Assembly (NCBI GenBank): GCA_002501845.1
Contig: DAOL01000017.1
Span: forward strand, 12,761 to 23,406
DNA from: Nitrososphaera sp. UBA217
Lineage (GTDB): Archaea; Thermoproteota; Nitrososphaeria; Nitrososphaerales; Nitrososphaeraceae
Length of the DNA: 10,646 nt
Reading direction: 5' to 3'
Shown: positions 1-5,885 of the stretch, in pieces
How the letters are laid out: each line of letters starts with the position of its first letter
Position numbering within the stretch: the stretch's first letter is position 1
Made by a program: the position numbers and the translations under genes
Notes under the pieces: generated by a model
The model's database searches: none
What the model was told of the DNA's origin: nothing
The model's input: the letters and a program-made list of their open reading frames with translations, nothing else

Positions 1-351
1 TGCGCTAGGTCAATGTTGACAGTGGTAAAGAACGGTATTAACCCGATCTTGAACCAGTACGACTATCCTGAATTGAATGTCAAGATAGGGATGGATGAAG
101 GCGAAAACGTGATTGTGCAGTACGGCCACGGCAAGAGCTCTCAGATAGACATACTTGGTTACTGTATGAACATCGCGGCCAAGATCACCTCGCTGACCGG
201 ACCGAACAGGATTTCGATCGGCGAAGATGTCTACAAGATGCTTCATCCCTCAATAATGGCGAAATTCAATGAAATGAAGCTCAACGCCGATGAATGGAAG
301 TATACCGACAGGCAGACTGGCAAGCTCTACAAAGTATACACAATTCAGTAG
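1..351 (+). CDS. Class III adenylate/guanylate cyclase-like protein, C-terminal fragment
   Basis: The frame is open through the left edge, so the gene begins outside the window; the ATG at 13 is internal. The 116 visible residues match the second half of a class III cyclase catalytic domain: a beta strand with VKIGMDEGENV (27-37), then QIDILGYCMNIAAKI (48-62), then the ISIGEDVY strand (71-78). Asp50 aligns with the aspartate that helps choose adenine in adenylyl cyclases, and Asn57 with the transition-state asparagine. The arginine four residues after that Asn, normally catalytic, is Lys61 here. The metal-binding aspartates lie upstream and cannot be seen. The family makes cAMP or cGMP from the nucleoside triphosphate, often fused to sensor domains. 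Whether this copy is active is uncertain. The gene ends in TAG and converges on rps9. Confidence 0.75.
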   Translation, partial: CARSMLTVVKNGINPILNQYDYPELNVKIGMDEGENVIVQYGHGKSSQIDILGYCMNIAAKITSLTGPNRISIGEDVYKMLHPSIMAKFNEMKLNADEWKYTDRQTGKLYKVYTIQ

Positions 352-376
352 AGATATTTCTCCTGTTTCTGTTTTT
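351..376 (+). terminator. Possible terminator of the cyclase gene
   Basis: Directly at the stop codon, GAGA (351-354), TATT loop, TCTC (359-362) can form a short hairpin. It is followed by a T-rich tract (366-375, including TTTTT at 371-375). The stem is only 4 bp. Archaeal termination depends mainly on the T-run, so this is a modest call. A longer imperfect pairing of 359-368 with 382-392 is also possible. Confidence 0.35.
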
Positions 377-390
377 CAACAAGACGGGGA

Positions 391-412
391 GATAAAATTT
401 TCACAAAAACAA
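391..412 (-). terminator. Possible T-rich terminator of the rpo3-rps9 operon
   Basis: Read on the minus strand about 40 bases after the uS9 stop, this stretch gives GTTTTTGTGAAAATTTTATC, with two T-runs. It is the best candidate stop for the minus-strand operon in the 101-base convergent spacer 352-452. No gene is seen in that spacer. Confidence 0.3.
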
Positions 413-452
413 GGTGATGCTCCTACAGGATATTCTTCTAGCCGCTTGGAGT

Positions 453-899
453 CTAACGGTAAGATTTTTGCTTTCTGCGCCTAGCACCGGGCCCGCCAAA
501 CTTCTTGGATTCCGTCTGCCTGCTGTCTCCGGATAGTAGGTGTCTGTCGTACTCGGTTATCTTTTTCCTCATGTCTTCGCGCACGCTTTTTGTGAACGGG
601 TGTTCCTTCGGGTCCTTGCCGCCCTTTTCCTGTCCAGTCAAGGCCCGCGAGATCGCGACCGCGCTTGCAAAAGCTCTACCCATAAAGCCGCCGCCGTGCA
701 CCTGCACGTTAATATCGACCCTGTTGCGGTAGTCGCCAACCAGTGTAAGCGGAGTCAGCACCATCTCTTTTGCAATATCGGGCGTCATCAGCTCTGCCGG
801 TGTGTTGTTTATCCTGACCTTGCCCGAGCCCTTTGCAATCGTGGCAACCGCCCTGCTTGACTTGCGTTGTCCTGGATAGAGTTCTACCTTACTCGTCAT
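453..899 (-). CDS. rps9: 30S ribosomal protein uS9 (S9)
   Basis: This small-subunit protein's C-terminal tail reaches the P-site tRNA in the decoding region. The 148-residue product has the family's N-terminal GQRKSSRAVATIAKGSGKVRIN block (residues 10-31), the central VDINVQVHGGGFMGRAFA segment, and the arginine/lysine-rich end RRRKQKSYR, whose last KSYR is typical of archaeal and eukaryotic homologues. The start is placed at the ATG at 899 because it overlaps the uL13 stop as ATGA, which suggests translational coupling. An in-frame ATG at 911 would add four residues, and GGAAAGG within that stretch could act as a weak ribosome binding site for the later start. It is the last gene of the operon; the rpoN that often follows rps9 in archaea is not present. 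Confidence 0.95.
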   Translation of the reverse strand: MTSKVELYPGQRKSSRAVATIAKGSGKVRINNTPAELMTPDIAKEMVLTPLTLVGDYRNRVDINVQVHGGGFMGRAFASAVAISRALTGQEKGGKDPKEHPFTKSVREDMRKKITEYDRHLLSGDSRQTESKKFGGPGARRRKQKSYR

Positions 900-1360
900 T
901 GTCCTTTCCATCCTATCTGCTTGGCTACCTCGCCAACCGAAATATAGTATGCTTCTGGCTTTGTGATCTTGGAATCAGAAAACGACTCCGTCTTGGCACT
1001 TTTCATTTCGTCCGGCACCCCGATATATACCCTCAGGCGCTTGAACGCAGTGACGCCGCTTGACTTTCTTTTGGGCACCATCCCCCTTACCATCTTAGAT
1101 AGCATCGTATCGGGTCTCCTTGGGTGGAACGGGCCATGAATCGGGTTTGTGACAGAATTAATTTCCAAGTGTTCCTTGTACAGTTCAATGGTCTTGTAGC
1201 GATTGCCTGACAACATCGCCTTCTCGGCGTTTACGATGGCAACTCTGTTGCCCTGAAGCAATAATTTTGAAACGTGCGAGCACATCCTGCCGGCTATGCA
1301 GTTTGTTGCGTCGACGACTATTGTCTTTTGCTGCTTTTGCACTATTTTTTGCTCAGCCAA
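896..1360 (-). CDS. rpl13: 50S ribosomal protein uL13 (L13)
   Basis: The product is a 154-residue large-subunit protein. Recognisable blocks are IVVDATNCIAGRMCSHVSKLLLQG (14-37), the PFHPRRPD motif, and MVRGMVPKRKSSGVTAFKRLRVY, the central motif of the archaeal/eukaryotic L13 family. The start is TTG at 1360, eight bases inside the upstream eL18 gene. GGGGTG at 1368-1373 lies 7 bases before it and supports this choice; the next possible start (GTG at residue 7) has no such motif. The gene sits between eL18 and uS9, in the conserved archaeal order, and overlaps both, so it is almost certainly translated from the same mRNA. Confidence 0.95.
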   Translation of the reverse strand: MAEQKIVQKQQKTIVVDATNCIAGRMCSHVSKLLLQGNRVAIVNAEKAMLSGNRYKTIELYKEHLEINSVTNPIHGPFHPRRPDTMLSKMVRGMVPKRKSSGVTAFKRLRVYIGVPDEMKSAKTESFSDSKITKPEAYYISVGEVAKQIGWKGQ

Positions 1361-1703
1361 TTATTCGCACCCCTTTTCCATCCGGATGCTTCTTTATCAG
1401 ATCTTCAAATGTCACAACCTTGCCGCCTGATTCAATTACTTTTTTGGCGGCGGTTTCAGATATTGAAAAAGCACAAACCGTTAGCTTGTGGCCGAGGTTG
1501 CCAGTTCCCAAGATCTTGCCGGGGATGACTACAACCTCACTTGCCTTGGTGACTTTGGCAAGCCTTCTCACGTTAATCTCGCGCCGGTTGGCCCTCGGGC
1601 CTGCCAGCTCTTCCTCTAGAGCTCGCCAGATCGGCGCTTTGTTTTTCTTGAAGGCGGAGCGAAGAGTCCAGATAGTGTTATCGATCATTGTATTGGCAAA
1701 CAT
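1353..1703 (-). CDS. rpl18e: 50S ribosomal protein eL18 (L18e)
   Basis: A 116-residue archaeal/eukaryotic-specific large-subunit protein, related in fold to bacterial L15. Typical segments are the N-terminal helix (IDNTIWTLRSAFKKNKAPIW), the basic stretch RANRREINVRRLAKVTKASE, VVVIPGKILGTGNLGHKLTVCAFSIS (residues 57-82), and a C-terminal KGVRIIG. The gene follows rpo3 after 43 bases. ATG at 1703 is taken as the start; a second in-frame ATG at 1688 would remove five residues (MFANT) and cannot be excluded. It overlaps uL13 by eight bases. Confidence 0.94.
   Translation of the reverse strand: MFANTMIDNTIWTLRSAFKKNKAPIWRALEEELAGPRANRREINVRRLAKVTKASEVVVIPGKILGTGNLGHKLTVCAFSISETAAKKVIESGGKVVTFEDLIKKHPDGKGVRIIG
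1368..1373 (-). promoter_or_regulatory. Ribosome binding site of rpl13
   Basis: GGGGTG on the minus strand, 7 bases before the TTG at 1360. It resembles the archaeal Shine-Dalgarno core GGAGGTGA and decides the non-ATG start of uL13. Confidence 0.55.
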
Positions 1704-1734
1704 GCGTTATGTCCACTCGTAGTAAAAGCTCCCC

Positions 1735-1742
1735 AAATAAAT
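1735..1742 (-). promoter_or_regulatory. Weak TATA-like element before rpl18e
   Basis: ATTTATTT on the minus strand, centred about 35 bases before the ATG at 1703. It could give an internal promoter for the ribosomal protein genes, but it may simply be AT-rich spacer after the rpo3 stop; the genes are more likely co-transcribed from rpo3. Confidence 0.2.
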
Positions 1743-1746
1743 GTAC

Positions 1747-2415
1747 CTAGGCGTTCTTTGGTACCTTAAGCGACGATACTAACTGCTTGAACGTCTTGAC
1801 CTTTGACGCAAGACGTTCCGCAGCGACAGTCAATATCCCTTCAGCTGTCAGCGCGCCGTTCGACTCTATCATCAAAATGATCTCATCCTCGTCCTTTCCG
1901 TCCTTGACAACCGCAGCCGCAGTCGGCTGCCACTTGGCATGATCCTTGCCTGTGCCAAGCCTTGCGTACGCTTCAAATTTCAGTTTCTGGTTTGGCGCCA
2001 GAACAATTATGGGAATGTCTTTGCTGACTGGCTTGACCATTTCGTCTTCTGACACAAGCTCGCCTGATGTCACGATCAGGGTCTTTTCATTTGCCTCTGT
2101 GTCAAGCACAAGGAGCACTCTGCACTTGCTACAGCCAAGCGTGCTCTTGCAGTCGCATTCGTGGGGCATGACAAACCTGGCCGGGTCGGTGCGAAGTGGG
2201 ATAAGCCCAAGCCTGTGGGCCACGGCCTCGTCGTGCATGACAGACGAATTTTCAAGAATGACAACATCATCAATCGCCAGCGTAGGGACTTCGCTTATCG
2301 CGAGCCTCCGGAGTGAATTCACGTACTGCCTTGGAGTATTGTTAAACCTTACAACTATCCTCTCATCGGATTTTTCGACAACTTCAACAGACGGAGAAGC
2401 CACTTGTGAAAGCAT
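1747..2415 (-). CDS. rpoD: DNA-directed RNA polymerase subunit Rpo3 (RpoD)
   Basis: Rpo3 is the archaeal counterpart of eukaryotic Rpb3 and half of bacterial alpha. With Rpo11 it forms the platform on which RNA polymerase assembles. The 222-residue product shows the dimerisation motif RFNNTPRQYVNSLRRLAISEVPTLAID (23-49), the HRLGLIPLR block, and the second-domain ARLGTGKDHAKWQP motif. A cysteine loop, C87-x-C89-x5-C95-x2-C98, sits where yeast Rpb3 binds zinc. Sulfolobus Rpo3 is longer and carries a ferredoxin-like Fe-S domain after the HAKW region. Here about 18 residues without cysteine (150-167) join that region to the ILMIESNG strand, so the Fe-S domain is absent. The ATG at 2415 is used. 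It is the first gene of its operon and divergent from SBDS. Confidence 0.95.
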   Translation of the reverse strand: MLSQVASPSVEVVEKSDERIVVRFNNTPRQYVNSLRRLAISEVPTLAIDDVVILENSSVMHDEAVAHRLGLIPLRTDPARFVMPHECDCKSTLGCSKCRVLLVLDTEANEKTLIVTSGELVSEDEMVKPVSKDIPIIVLAPNQKLKFEAYARLGTGKDHAKWQPTAAAVVKDGKDEDEIILMIESNGALTAEGILTVAAERLASKVKTFKQLVSSLKVPKNA

Positions 2416-2425
2416 GCCAAAACGT

Positions 2426-2435
2426 CCTTAAAAAT
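2426..2435 (-). promoter_or_regulatory. Possible TATA box of the rpo3 operon
   Basis: ATTTTTAAGG on the minus strand, centred only about 16 bases before the ATG at 2415. That is too close for a leaderless transcript from this ATG. Either the ATATATAT at 2477-2484 is used instead, giving a leader of about 40 bases, or translation starts at the GTG at 2403. The assignment is unsettled. Confidence 0.3.
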
Positions 2436-2476
2436 CTACCGAAACTTGGAAATTTTTGCATAGTATTTTGACACGC

Positions 2477-2484
2477 ATATATAT
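2477..2484 (+). promoter_or_regulatory. TATA box of the SBDS operon
   Basis: ATATATAT centred about 27 bases before the SBDS ATG at 2508, the distance expected for a leaderless or near-leaderless archaeal transcript. The element is a perfect palindrome in the 92-base divergent spacer, so it could also serve the rpo3 direction. Confidence 0.6.
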
Positions 2485-2507
2485 CCGGAAATGAACATGT
2501 CAATAAA

Positions 2508-3194
2508 ATGACGGACAAATTCACCGTCGCGCGCCTCACTTTGGATGGCGACAAGTTCGAGCTACTGGTGAAGCCCGACCCGGCTCTGGAATACAAGCTT
2601 GGCAAGAGGGCAGATATTTCAGGCGTGCTCGTGTCAGACGAGATCTACTCTGATGCAAACAAAGGCTCAAGGACATCGAGCGAAAAAATGATGAAGCACT
2701 TCAAGACCACCGACGCTTCAGAGGTAGCTAAGCAGATACTTGCAAGGGGCGAGCTCAACCTTACGACGGACCAGCGCAGGAAGATGGTGGAGGAAAAGAA
2801 AAAGCAGATCCTCCAATTCATAAACAAGAGCTTTGTAGACCCCAAGACCCACCTTCCACACCCAATCATCAGAATAGAGGCGGCGATGGACGAGGCAAGG
2901 GTGATTATAGACCCGTTCAAAAAGGCAGACGATCAGATCAAGGCGGTTGTGGACGCGTTACGCAAGATACTTCCATTAAAGTCGGAGACGACCAAGCTCA
3001 CCGTGACTGTGCCGCCACAGTTTGCGGCCCAGTCTTACAGCGTATTAAAGTCCACGGGCGACCTCAAAGGCGAAGAATGGCTCGCAGACGGCTCCCTTAG
3101 GGCGGTGCTTGAAATGAATGCCAGCCTCAAGGGCCAGTTCCTCGACAGGTTGGGCTCGGTCACGAAGGGCTCGGCACAGGTTAGGGAAGGCTAG
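2508..3194 (+). CDS. Ribosome maturation protein SBDS (Sdo1 homologue)
   Basis: This is the archaeal orthologue of the Shwachman-Bodian-Diamond syndrome protein. In eukaryotes it helps an elongation factor-like GTPase release the anti-association factor eIF6 from the new 60S subunit; the archaeal protein binds the large subunit likewise (family knowledge). The 228-residue product shows the N-terminal domain with GDKFELLVKPD (14-24), SDEIYSDANKGSRTSSE and HFKTTDASEVAKQIL, then the QRRKMVEEKKKQI helix and HPIIRIEAAMDEARVIIDPFKKADDQ of the middle domain, and a ferredoxin-like third domain with LKGEEWLADGSLRAVLEM. Length is normal for archaea. The ATG is leaderless-spaced from a TATA box. Its position before the exosome genes matches the archaeal exosome superoperon. 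Confidence 0.95.
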   Translation: MTDKFTVARLTLDGDKFELLVKPDPALEYKLGKRADISGVLVSDEIYSDANKGSRTSSEKMMKHFKTTDASEVAKQILARGELNLTTDQRRKMVEEKKKQILQFINKSFVDPKTHLPHPIIRIEAAMDEARVIIDPFKKADDQIKAVVDALRKILPLKSETTKLTVTVPPQFAAQSYSVLKSTGDLKGEEWLADGSLRAVLEMNASLKGQFLDRLGSVTKGSAQVREG

Positions 3195-3204
3195 ATGTCT
3201 ACAC

Positions 3205-3216
3205 TTAAAATATAAG
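3205..3216 (+). promoter_or_regulatory. TATA box before the rrp4 leader
   Basis: TTAAAATATAAG, about 10 bases after the SBDS stop. A transcript starting about 26 bases downstream would begin near 3237, just before the AGGAG at 3239-3243 and the short ORF at 3253. It suggests the exosome genes have their own promoter in addition to read-through from SBDS. Confidence 0.5.
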
Positions 3217-3252
3217 TCAGCTGTTACTACTCCCAAAAAGGAGAAAGAGAAA

Positions 3253-3309
3253 ATGAAAAACGACGATGTATTTTCAGAAGGGCCTTTTGCCCGAGTGGTG
3301 AGTCTTTGA
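3253..3309 (+). CDS. Possible 18-codon leader ORF upstream of rrp4
   Basis: ATG at 3253 opens an 18-codon frame, MKNDDVFSEGPFARVVSL, ending in TGA at 3307-3309. An AGGAG at 3239-3243 lies 9 bases before the ATG, a good ribosome binding site. The stop is three bases before the rrp4 ATG at 3313 and in the same frame, while rrp4 has no well-spaced site of its own (a TGAGG is only 1 base away). This arrangement fits translational coupling or a leader peptide. It could equally be a chance ORF, or an N-terminal extension of Rrp4 interrupted by one stop codon. I do not recognise the peptide. Confidence 0.35.
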   Translation: MKNDDVFSEGPFARVVSL

Positions 3310-3312
3310 GGC

Positions 3313-4101
3313 ATGCACGATGTGAAGAGAAGGTATGTCATCCCCGGAGACAAGATTGTCGAGGGAAATTTTAGGCCATTGATGAATGTGATTAAAGCTG
3401 GCAACGCTCTTATTGCAACAAGAATTGGGATTGCAGAGACAGGACGGGATGGTGTCAAGGTCATTCCACTATCCGGCGTCTACATCCCGCGCGTCAACGA
3501 CCTTGTGATTGGCAAGATTGTCGATCATTCGTCGCTGTCATGGGAGGTTGACATCAACTCGTGCTTCTCGGCGCACTTGCCCGCTCAAGACGTATTTGGA
3601 AGGGACTTTTCGCCAGCAAGGGACGACATGACCAAGCACTTTGCGGTAGGAGACATGATAACTGCCCGAATTATGGCGTTTGACAGGACACGTGATCCTA
3701 TGCTTACAGTGCAGGACAGAGATCTTGGCAAGATCGCAAGGGGCGAAGCACTCAAGATATCTGCAACGCGAGTTCCGCGGTTAATAGGCAAGCGCGGCTC
3801 TATGATCCAGACGATAGAACAGGCTACCCAGACTCGCGTGCTGATAGGACAGAACGGGATCGTGGTTGTGACGGGCAGGACTCCAGAAGGAATAAAACTG
3901 GCAGTCAGGGCGATCAAGATGGTAGAAGAAGAAGCGCACACGGCAAACCTTACGCAGCGTATCAAAGTACTCTTGAACGTGCCGGACACTCCGCCACAGC
4001 AGGAAACATCGCGCGCTCCGGTTGGCGGTACTCCTAAATCGGAAGAAATTGAATCCACCATGGACGAGGTCGAAGAAGAATTGGAGGTTGATGAGAAATG
4101 A
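3313..4101 (+). CDS. rrp4: Exosome complex RNA-binding subunit Rrp4
   Basis: Rrp4 forms part of the trimeric cap that feeds RNA into the archaeal exosome. The 262-residue product begins with RRYVIPGDKIVEGNFRP (6-22), the N-terminal domain, continues with an S1 RNA-binding domain (about 60-140, including PRVNDLVIGKIVDHSSLSWEVDINS), then a KH domain with the GxxG loop GKRG at 159-162 and the family stretch PRLIGKRGSMIQTIE. An acidic, probably disordered tail follows (about 225-262, with many Glu and Asp) and has no counterpart I recognise in the core fold. An in-frame TGA at 3307-3309 excludes a longer start. It overlaps rrp41 by four bases (ATGA). Confidence 0.95.
   Translation: MHDVKRRYVIPGDKIVEGNFRPLMNVIKAGNALIATRIGIAETGRDGVKVIPLSGVYIPRVNDLVIGKIVDHSSLSWEVDINSCFSAHLPAQDVFGRDFSPARDDMTKHFAVGDMITARIMAFDRTRDPMLTVQDRDLGKIARGEALKISATRVPRLIGKRGSMIQTIEQATQTRVLIGQNGIVVVTGRTPEGIKLAVRAIKMVEEEAHTANLTQRIKVLLNVPDTPPQQETSRAPVGGTPKSEEIESTMDEVEEELEVDEK
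4083..4087 (+). promoter_or_regulatory. Ribosome binding site of rrp41
   Basis: GGAGG, followed by TTGAT, 10 bases before the ATG at 4098 and inside the last codons of rrp4. It is close to the archaeal consensus and supports the overlapping ATGA start. Confidence 0.6.
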
Positions 4102-4841
4102 CTCAAACAAGAAATTTGATTGACGCAAATGGAAAAAGGACAGATGGTCGAGGAATTGACGAGCTTCGCGAAGTAAAGATAACCGTAGGCTCTGTGAAAA
4201 ATGCCGACGGCTCTGCATTCATTGAATTTGGCAAGAACAAGATACTGGCGGCCGTATACGGCCCGCGAGAAGTGCACCCGAAGCATATGGCGCAGTCAGA
4301 CAGGTGCGTGCTCCGCTGCAGGTATCACATGTCGCCGTTCTCTACGGACACGCGCAAGAACCCCGCCCCTTCAAGAAGGGAAGTCGAGATCTCGAAAGTT
4401 ATGCGCGAGTCGCTCGAGCCAGCACTAATGCTAGAGGACTACCCGCGGGCTGCAATCGATGTCTTTGTCGAAGTGCTGCAGTCTGATGGTGGCTCGCGGT
4501 GCGCAGGCATTGCGGCAGCAGCGGTGGCACTGGCAGACGCTGGCATCAACATGCGCGACCTGGTGGCTGCGTGCGCCGCAGGCAAGGTCGATGAAAAAAT
4601 AGTTCTTGACATCAATGACACTGAAGACAAGGAGGGCGGCGCAGACATGCCAGTTGCATACATGCCACGCCTAGAGCAAGTGACTCTCTTGCAGCTGGAT
4701 GGCAGGCTTTCGCCAGATCAATTCAACGAATGTATCGATAAGGCAATCCGCGGCTGCAAGATGGTCTACGAAATTCAAAAACAGGCGCTTATGCAAAAAT
4801 ACTTTGGTAGTGAAACTGAGCTGAAGGAGGAAGTACAATGA
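4098..4841 (+). CDS. rrp41: Exosome complex catalytic exonuclease Rrp41
   Basis: Rrp41 is the catalytic RNase PH-like subunit of the archaeal exosome. It pairs with Rrp42 in a hexameric ring that degrades RNA 3' to 5' with phosphate and can run in reverse to add tails. The 247-residue sequence has RTDGRGIDELR (14-24), the RCRYHMSPFSTD and PAPSRREVEISKVMRESLEP blocks (family RNA- and phosphate-binding region), the phosphate loop GGSR at 131-134, and the catalytic acidic pair in NDTEDKEGGADMPVAYMP, aspartates 177 and 183. All expected catalytic features are present, so it should be active. ATGA overlaps link it to rrp4 upstream and rrp42 downstream. Confidence 0.97.
   Translation: MTQTRNLIDANGKRTDGRGIDELREVKITVGSVKNADGSAFIEFGKNKILAAVYGPREVHPKHMAQSDRCVLRCRYHMSPFSTDTRKNPAPSRREVEISKVMRESLEPALMLEDYPRAAIDVFVEVLQSDGGSRCAGIAAAAVALADAGINMRDLVAACAAGKVDEKIVLDINDTEDKEGGADMPVAYMPRLEQVTLLQLDGRLSPDQFNECIDKAIRGCKMVYEIQKQALMQKYFGSETELKEEVQ
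4826..4830 (+). promoter_or_regulatory. Ribosome binding site of rrp42
   Basis: AAGGAGG with GGAGG at 4826-4830, 7 bases before the ATG at 4838. It is the clearest Shine-Dalgarno site in the window and lies inside the rrp41 end. Confidence 0.7.
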
Positions 4842-5662
4842 GCTCGTCAAGAAGATCAACGATAATTGTGGAGCACCTGCGCAAGCAGCAGATGTGGGAC
4901 TCGCTTGCCAAGGGCAAGAGGCTTGACGGCCGGGACTTCTCAGAGCAGAGGCCGCTTGAAATCGAGATTGACATGATAAAGAAGGCCAACGGTTCTGCAA
5001 GAGTGAAACTAGGTGATTCGGAAGTAATCGCGGGCATCAAGGTGGCGACAGGCGAGCCGTTTGAAGGGCTTGAGAACAAGGGCGCTCTCATTGTAACGGC
5101 TGAAGTACTCCCAACAGCGTCGCCTCACTCCGAGCCGGGACCCCCTGACGAAGAGGTGGTCGAGCTGGCAAGAGTGGTCGACAGAGGGGTCAGGGAATCG
5201 GAGATGATAGACCTTGACCAGCTAGCGCTGGTCACAGGCAAGATCGTCTACACAATATTCGTGGACTGCAGCGTGTTAAATGCGGACGGCAACCTGTTTG
5301 ACGCAACTTCGTACGCTGTTGTGGCATCACTCTTGACTGCCAAGCTGCCGATACTTGAAATGAAGGACGACAAGGTAGTCGACACAGGCGAGACACGACC
5401 GATGCCGGTGACGACTGTCCCAGTTTCAATAACCGCAGCAAGGATCGGCGATCACGTACTGATAGACCCAACTGCAGAGGAAGAGGGCTGCATGGACGCG
5501 AGGATAACCATAACCACTGCCGACGATGGCTTTTGCGCAATCCAGAAGGGGTACACCGGCGCATTCACCATCGACCAGCTAAAGAAGGCGGCCGAGACGG
5601 CAAGAATTAAAGGAGAGGAAGTACGGGCAAGACTGAAGGAGCTGGCAGCAAAGAATGGTTAA
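4838..5662 (+). CDS. rrp42: Exosome complex non-catalytic subunit Rrp42
   Basis: Rrp42 is the RNase PH-fold partner of Rrp41. It lacks phosphorolytic activity itself but shapes the active site and the RNA path. The 274-residue product shows the N-terminal GKRLDGRDFSEQRPLEIE (26-43), ANGSARVKLGDSEVIAGIKV, and VLPTASPHSEPGPPDEEVVELARVVDRGVRES typical of Rrp42. Where Rrp41 has its GGSR phosphate loop, this protein has DGNLFDATSYA (150-160), the family's non-catalytic version. DPTAEEEGCMDARITI (210-225) is another Rrp42 signature. It overlaps rrp41 by four bases and eL43 by eight. Confidence 0.97.
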   Translation: MSSSRRSTIIVEHLRKQQMWDSLAKGKRLDGRDFSEQRPLEIEIDMIKKANGSARVKLGDSEVIAGIKVATGEPFEGLENKGALIVTAEVLPTASPHSEPGPPDEEVVELARVVDRGVRESEMIDLDQLALVTGKIVYTIFVDCSVLNADGNLFDATSYAVVASLLTAKLPILEMKDDKVVDTGETRPMPVTTVPVSITAARIGDHVLIDPTAEEEGCMDARITITTADDGFCAIQKGYTGAFTIDQLKKAAETARIKGEEVRARLKELAAKNG

Positions 5663-5885
5663 GAAAGGCTCAACAAACCTTAAGGGTCTTGGAATAAAGT
5701 TCGGGGCAACTGTGCGCAAGCGCTACGGCAAGGTCTACCGAACTTTGCATAAAAGGCGTAGGTGCCCTTCATGTGGCTCGCTCCGGTTTGGCAGGCTGGC
5801 GGCAGGGATATGGCAATGCCCGAAGTGCAAGTTCAAGATCGCGTCAGGGGCATACGACATTGACCTTGAAAAGCTACAAAGCTAA
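5655..5885 (+). CDS. rpl37ae: 50S ribosomal protein eL43 (L37Ae)
   Basis: A 76-residue zinc-ribbon large-subunit protein. The basic N-terminal part (KFGATVRKRYGKVYRTLHKRRR) precedes a C37-x2-C40 ... C55-x2-C58 zinc site, with the family sequences RCPSCGS and GIWQCPKCKFKIASGAY. The ATG lies eight bases inside rrp42, with AGGAG at 5637-5641 upstream. Placement after rrp42 is the standard archaeal order. In many archaea the small zinc-ribbon polymerase subunit Rpo12 (RpoP) follows; here pcc1 follows directly with an overlap. Confidence 0.95.
   Translation: MVKKGSTNLKGLGIKFGATVRKRYGKVYRTLHKRRRCPSCGSLRFGRLAAGIWQCPKCKFKIASGAYDIDLEKLQS

Noticed and set aside
505..860. Long plus-strand frames opposite uS9
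   Set aside because: They are antisense to a clear ribosomal protein gene and show no recognisable motif.
1267..1722. 151-codon plus-strand frame opposite uL13 and eL18
   Set aside because: Antisense shadow; it spans two well-supported overlapping genes and has no family signature.
1946..2431. 161-codon plus-strand frame opposite rpo3
   Set aside because: Serine/threonine-rich low-quality translation, the mirror of the Rpo3 codons.
2491..2511. Six-codon ATG frame just before SBDS
   Set aside because: No ribosome binding site, and it overlaps the SBDS start in another frame; chance is the simplest explanation.
3585..4286. 233-codon minus-strand frame across rrp4 and rrp41
   Set aside because: It spans the junction of two definite genes on the other strand and shows no motif.
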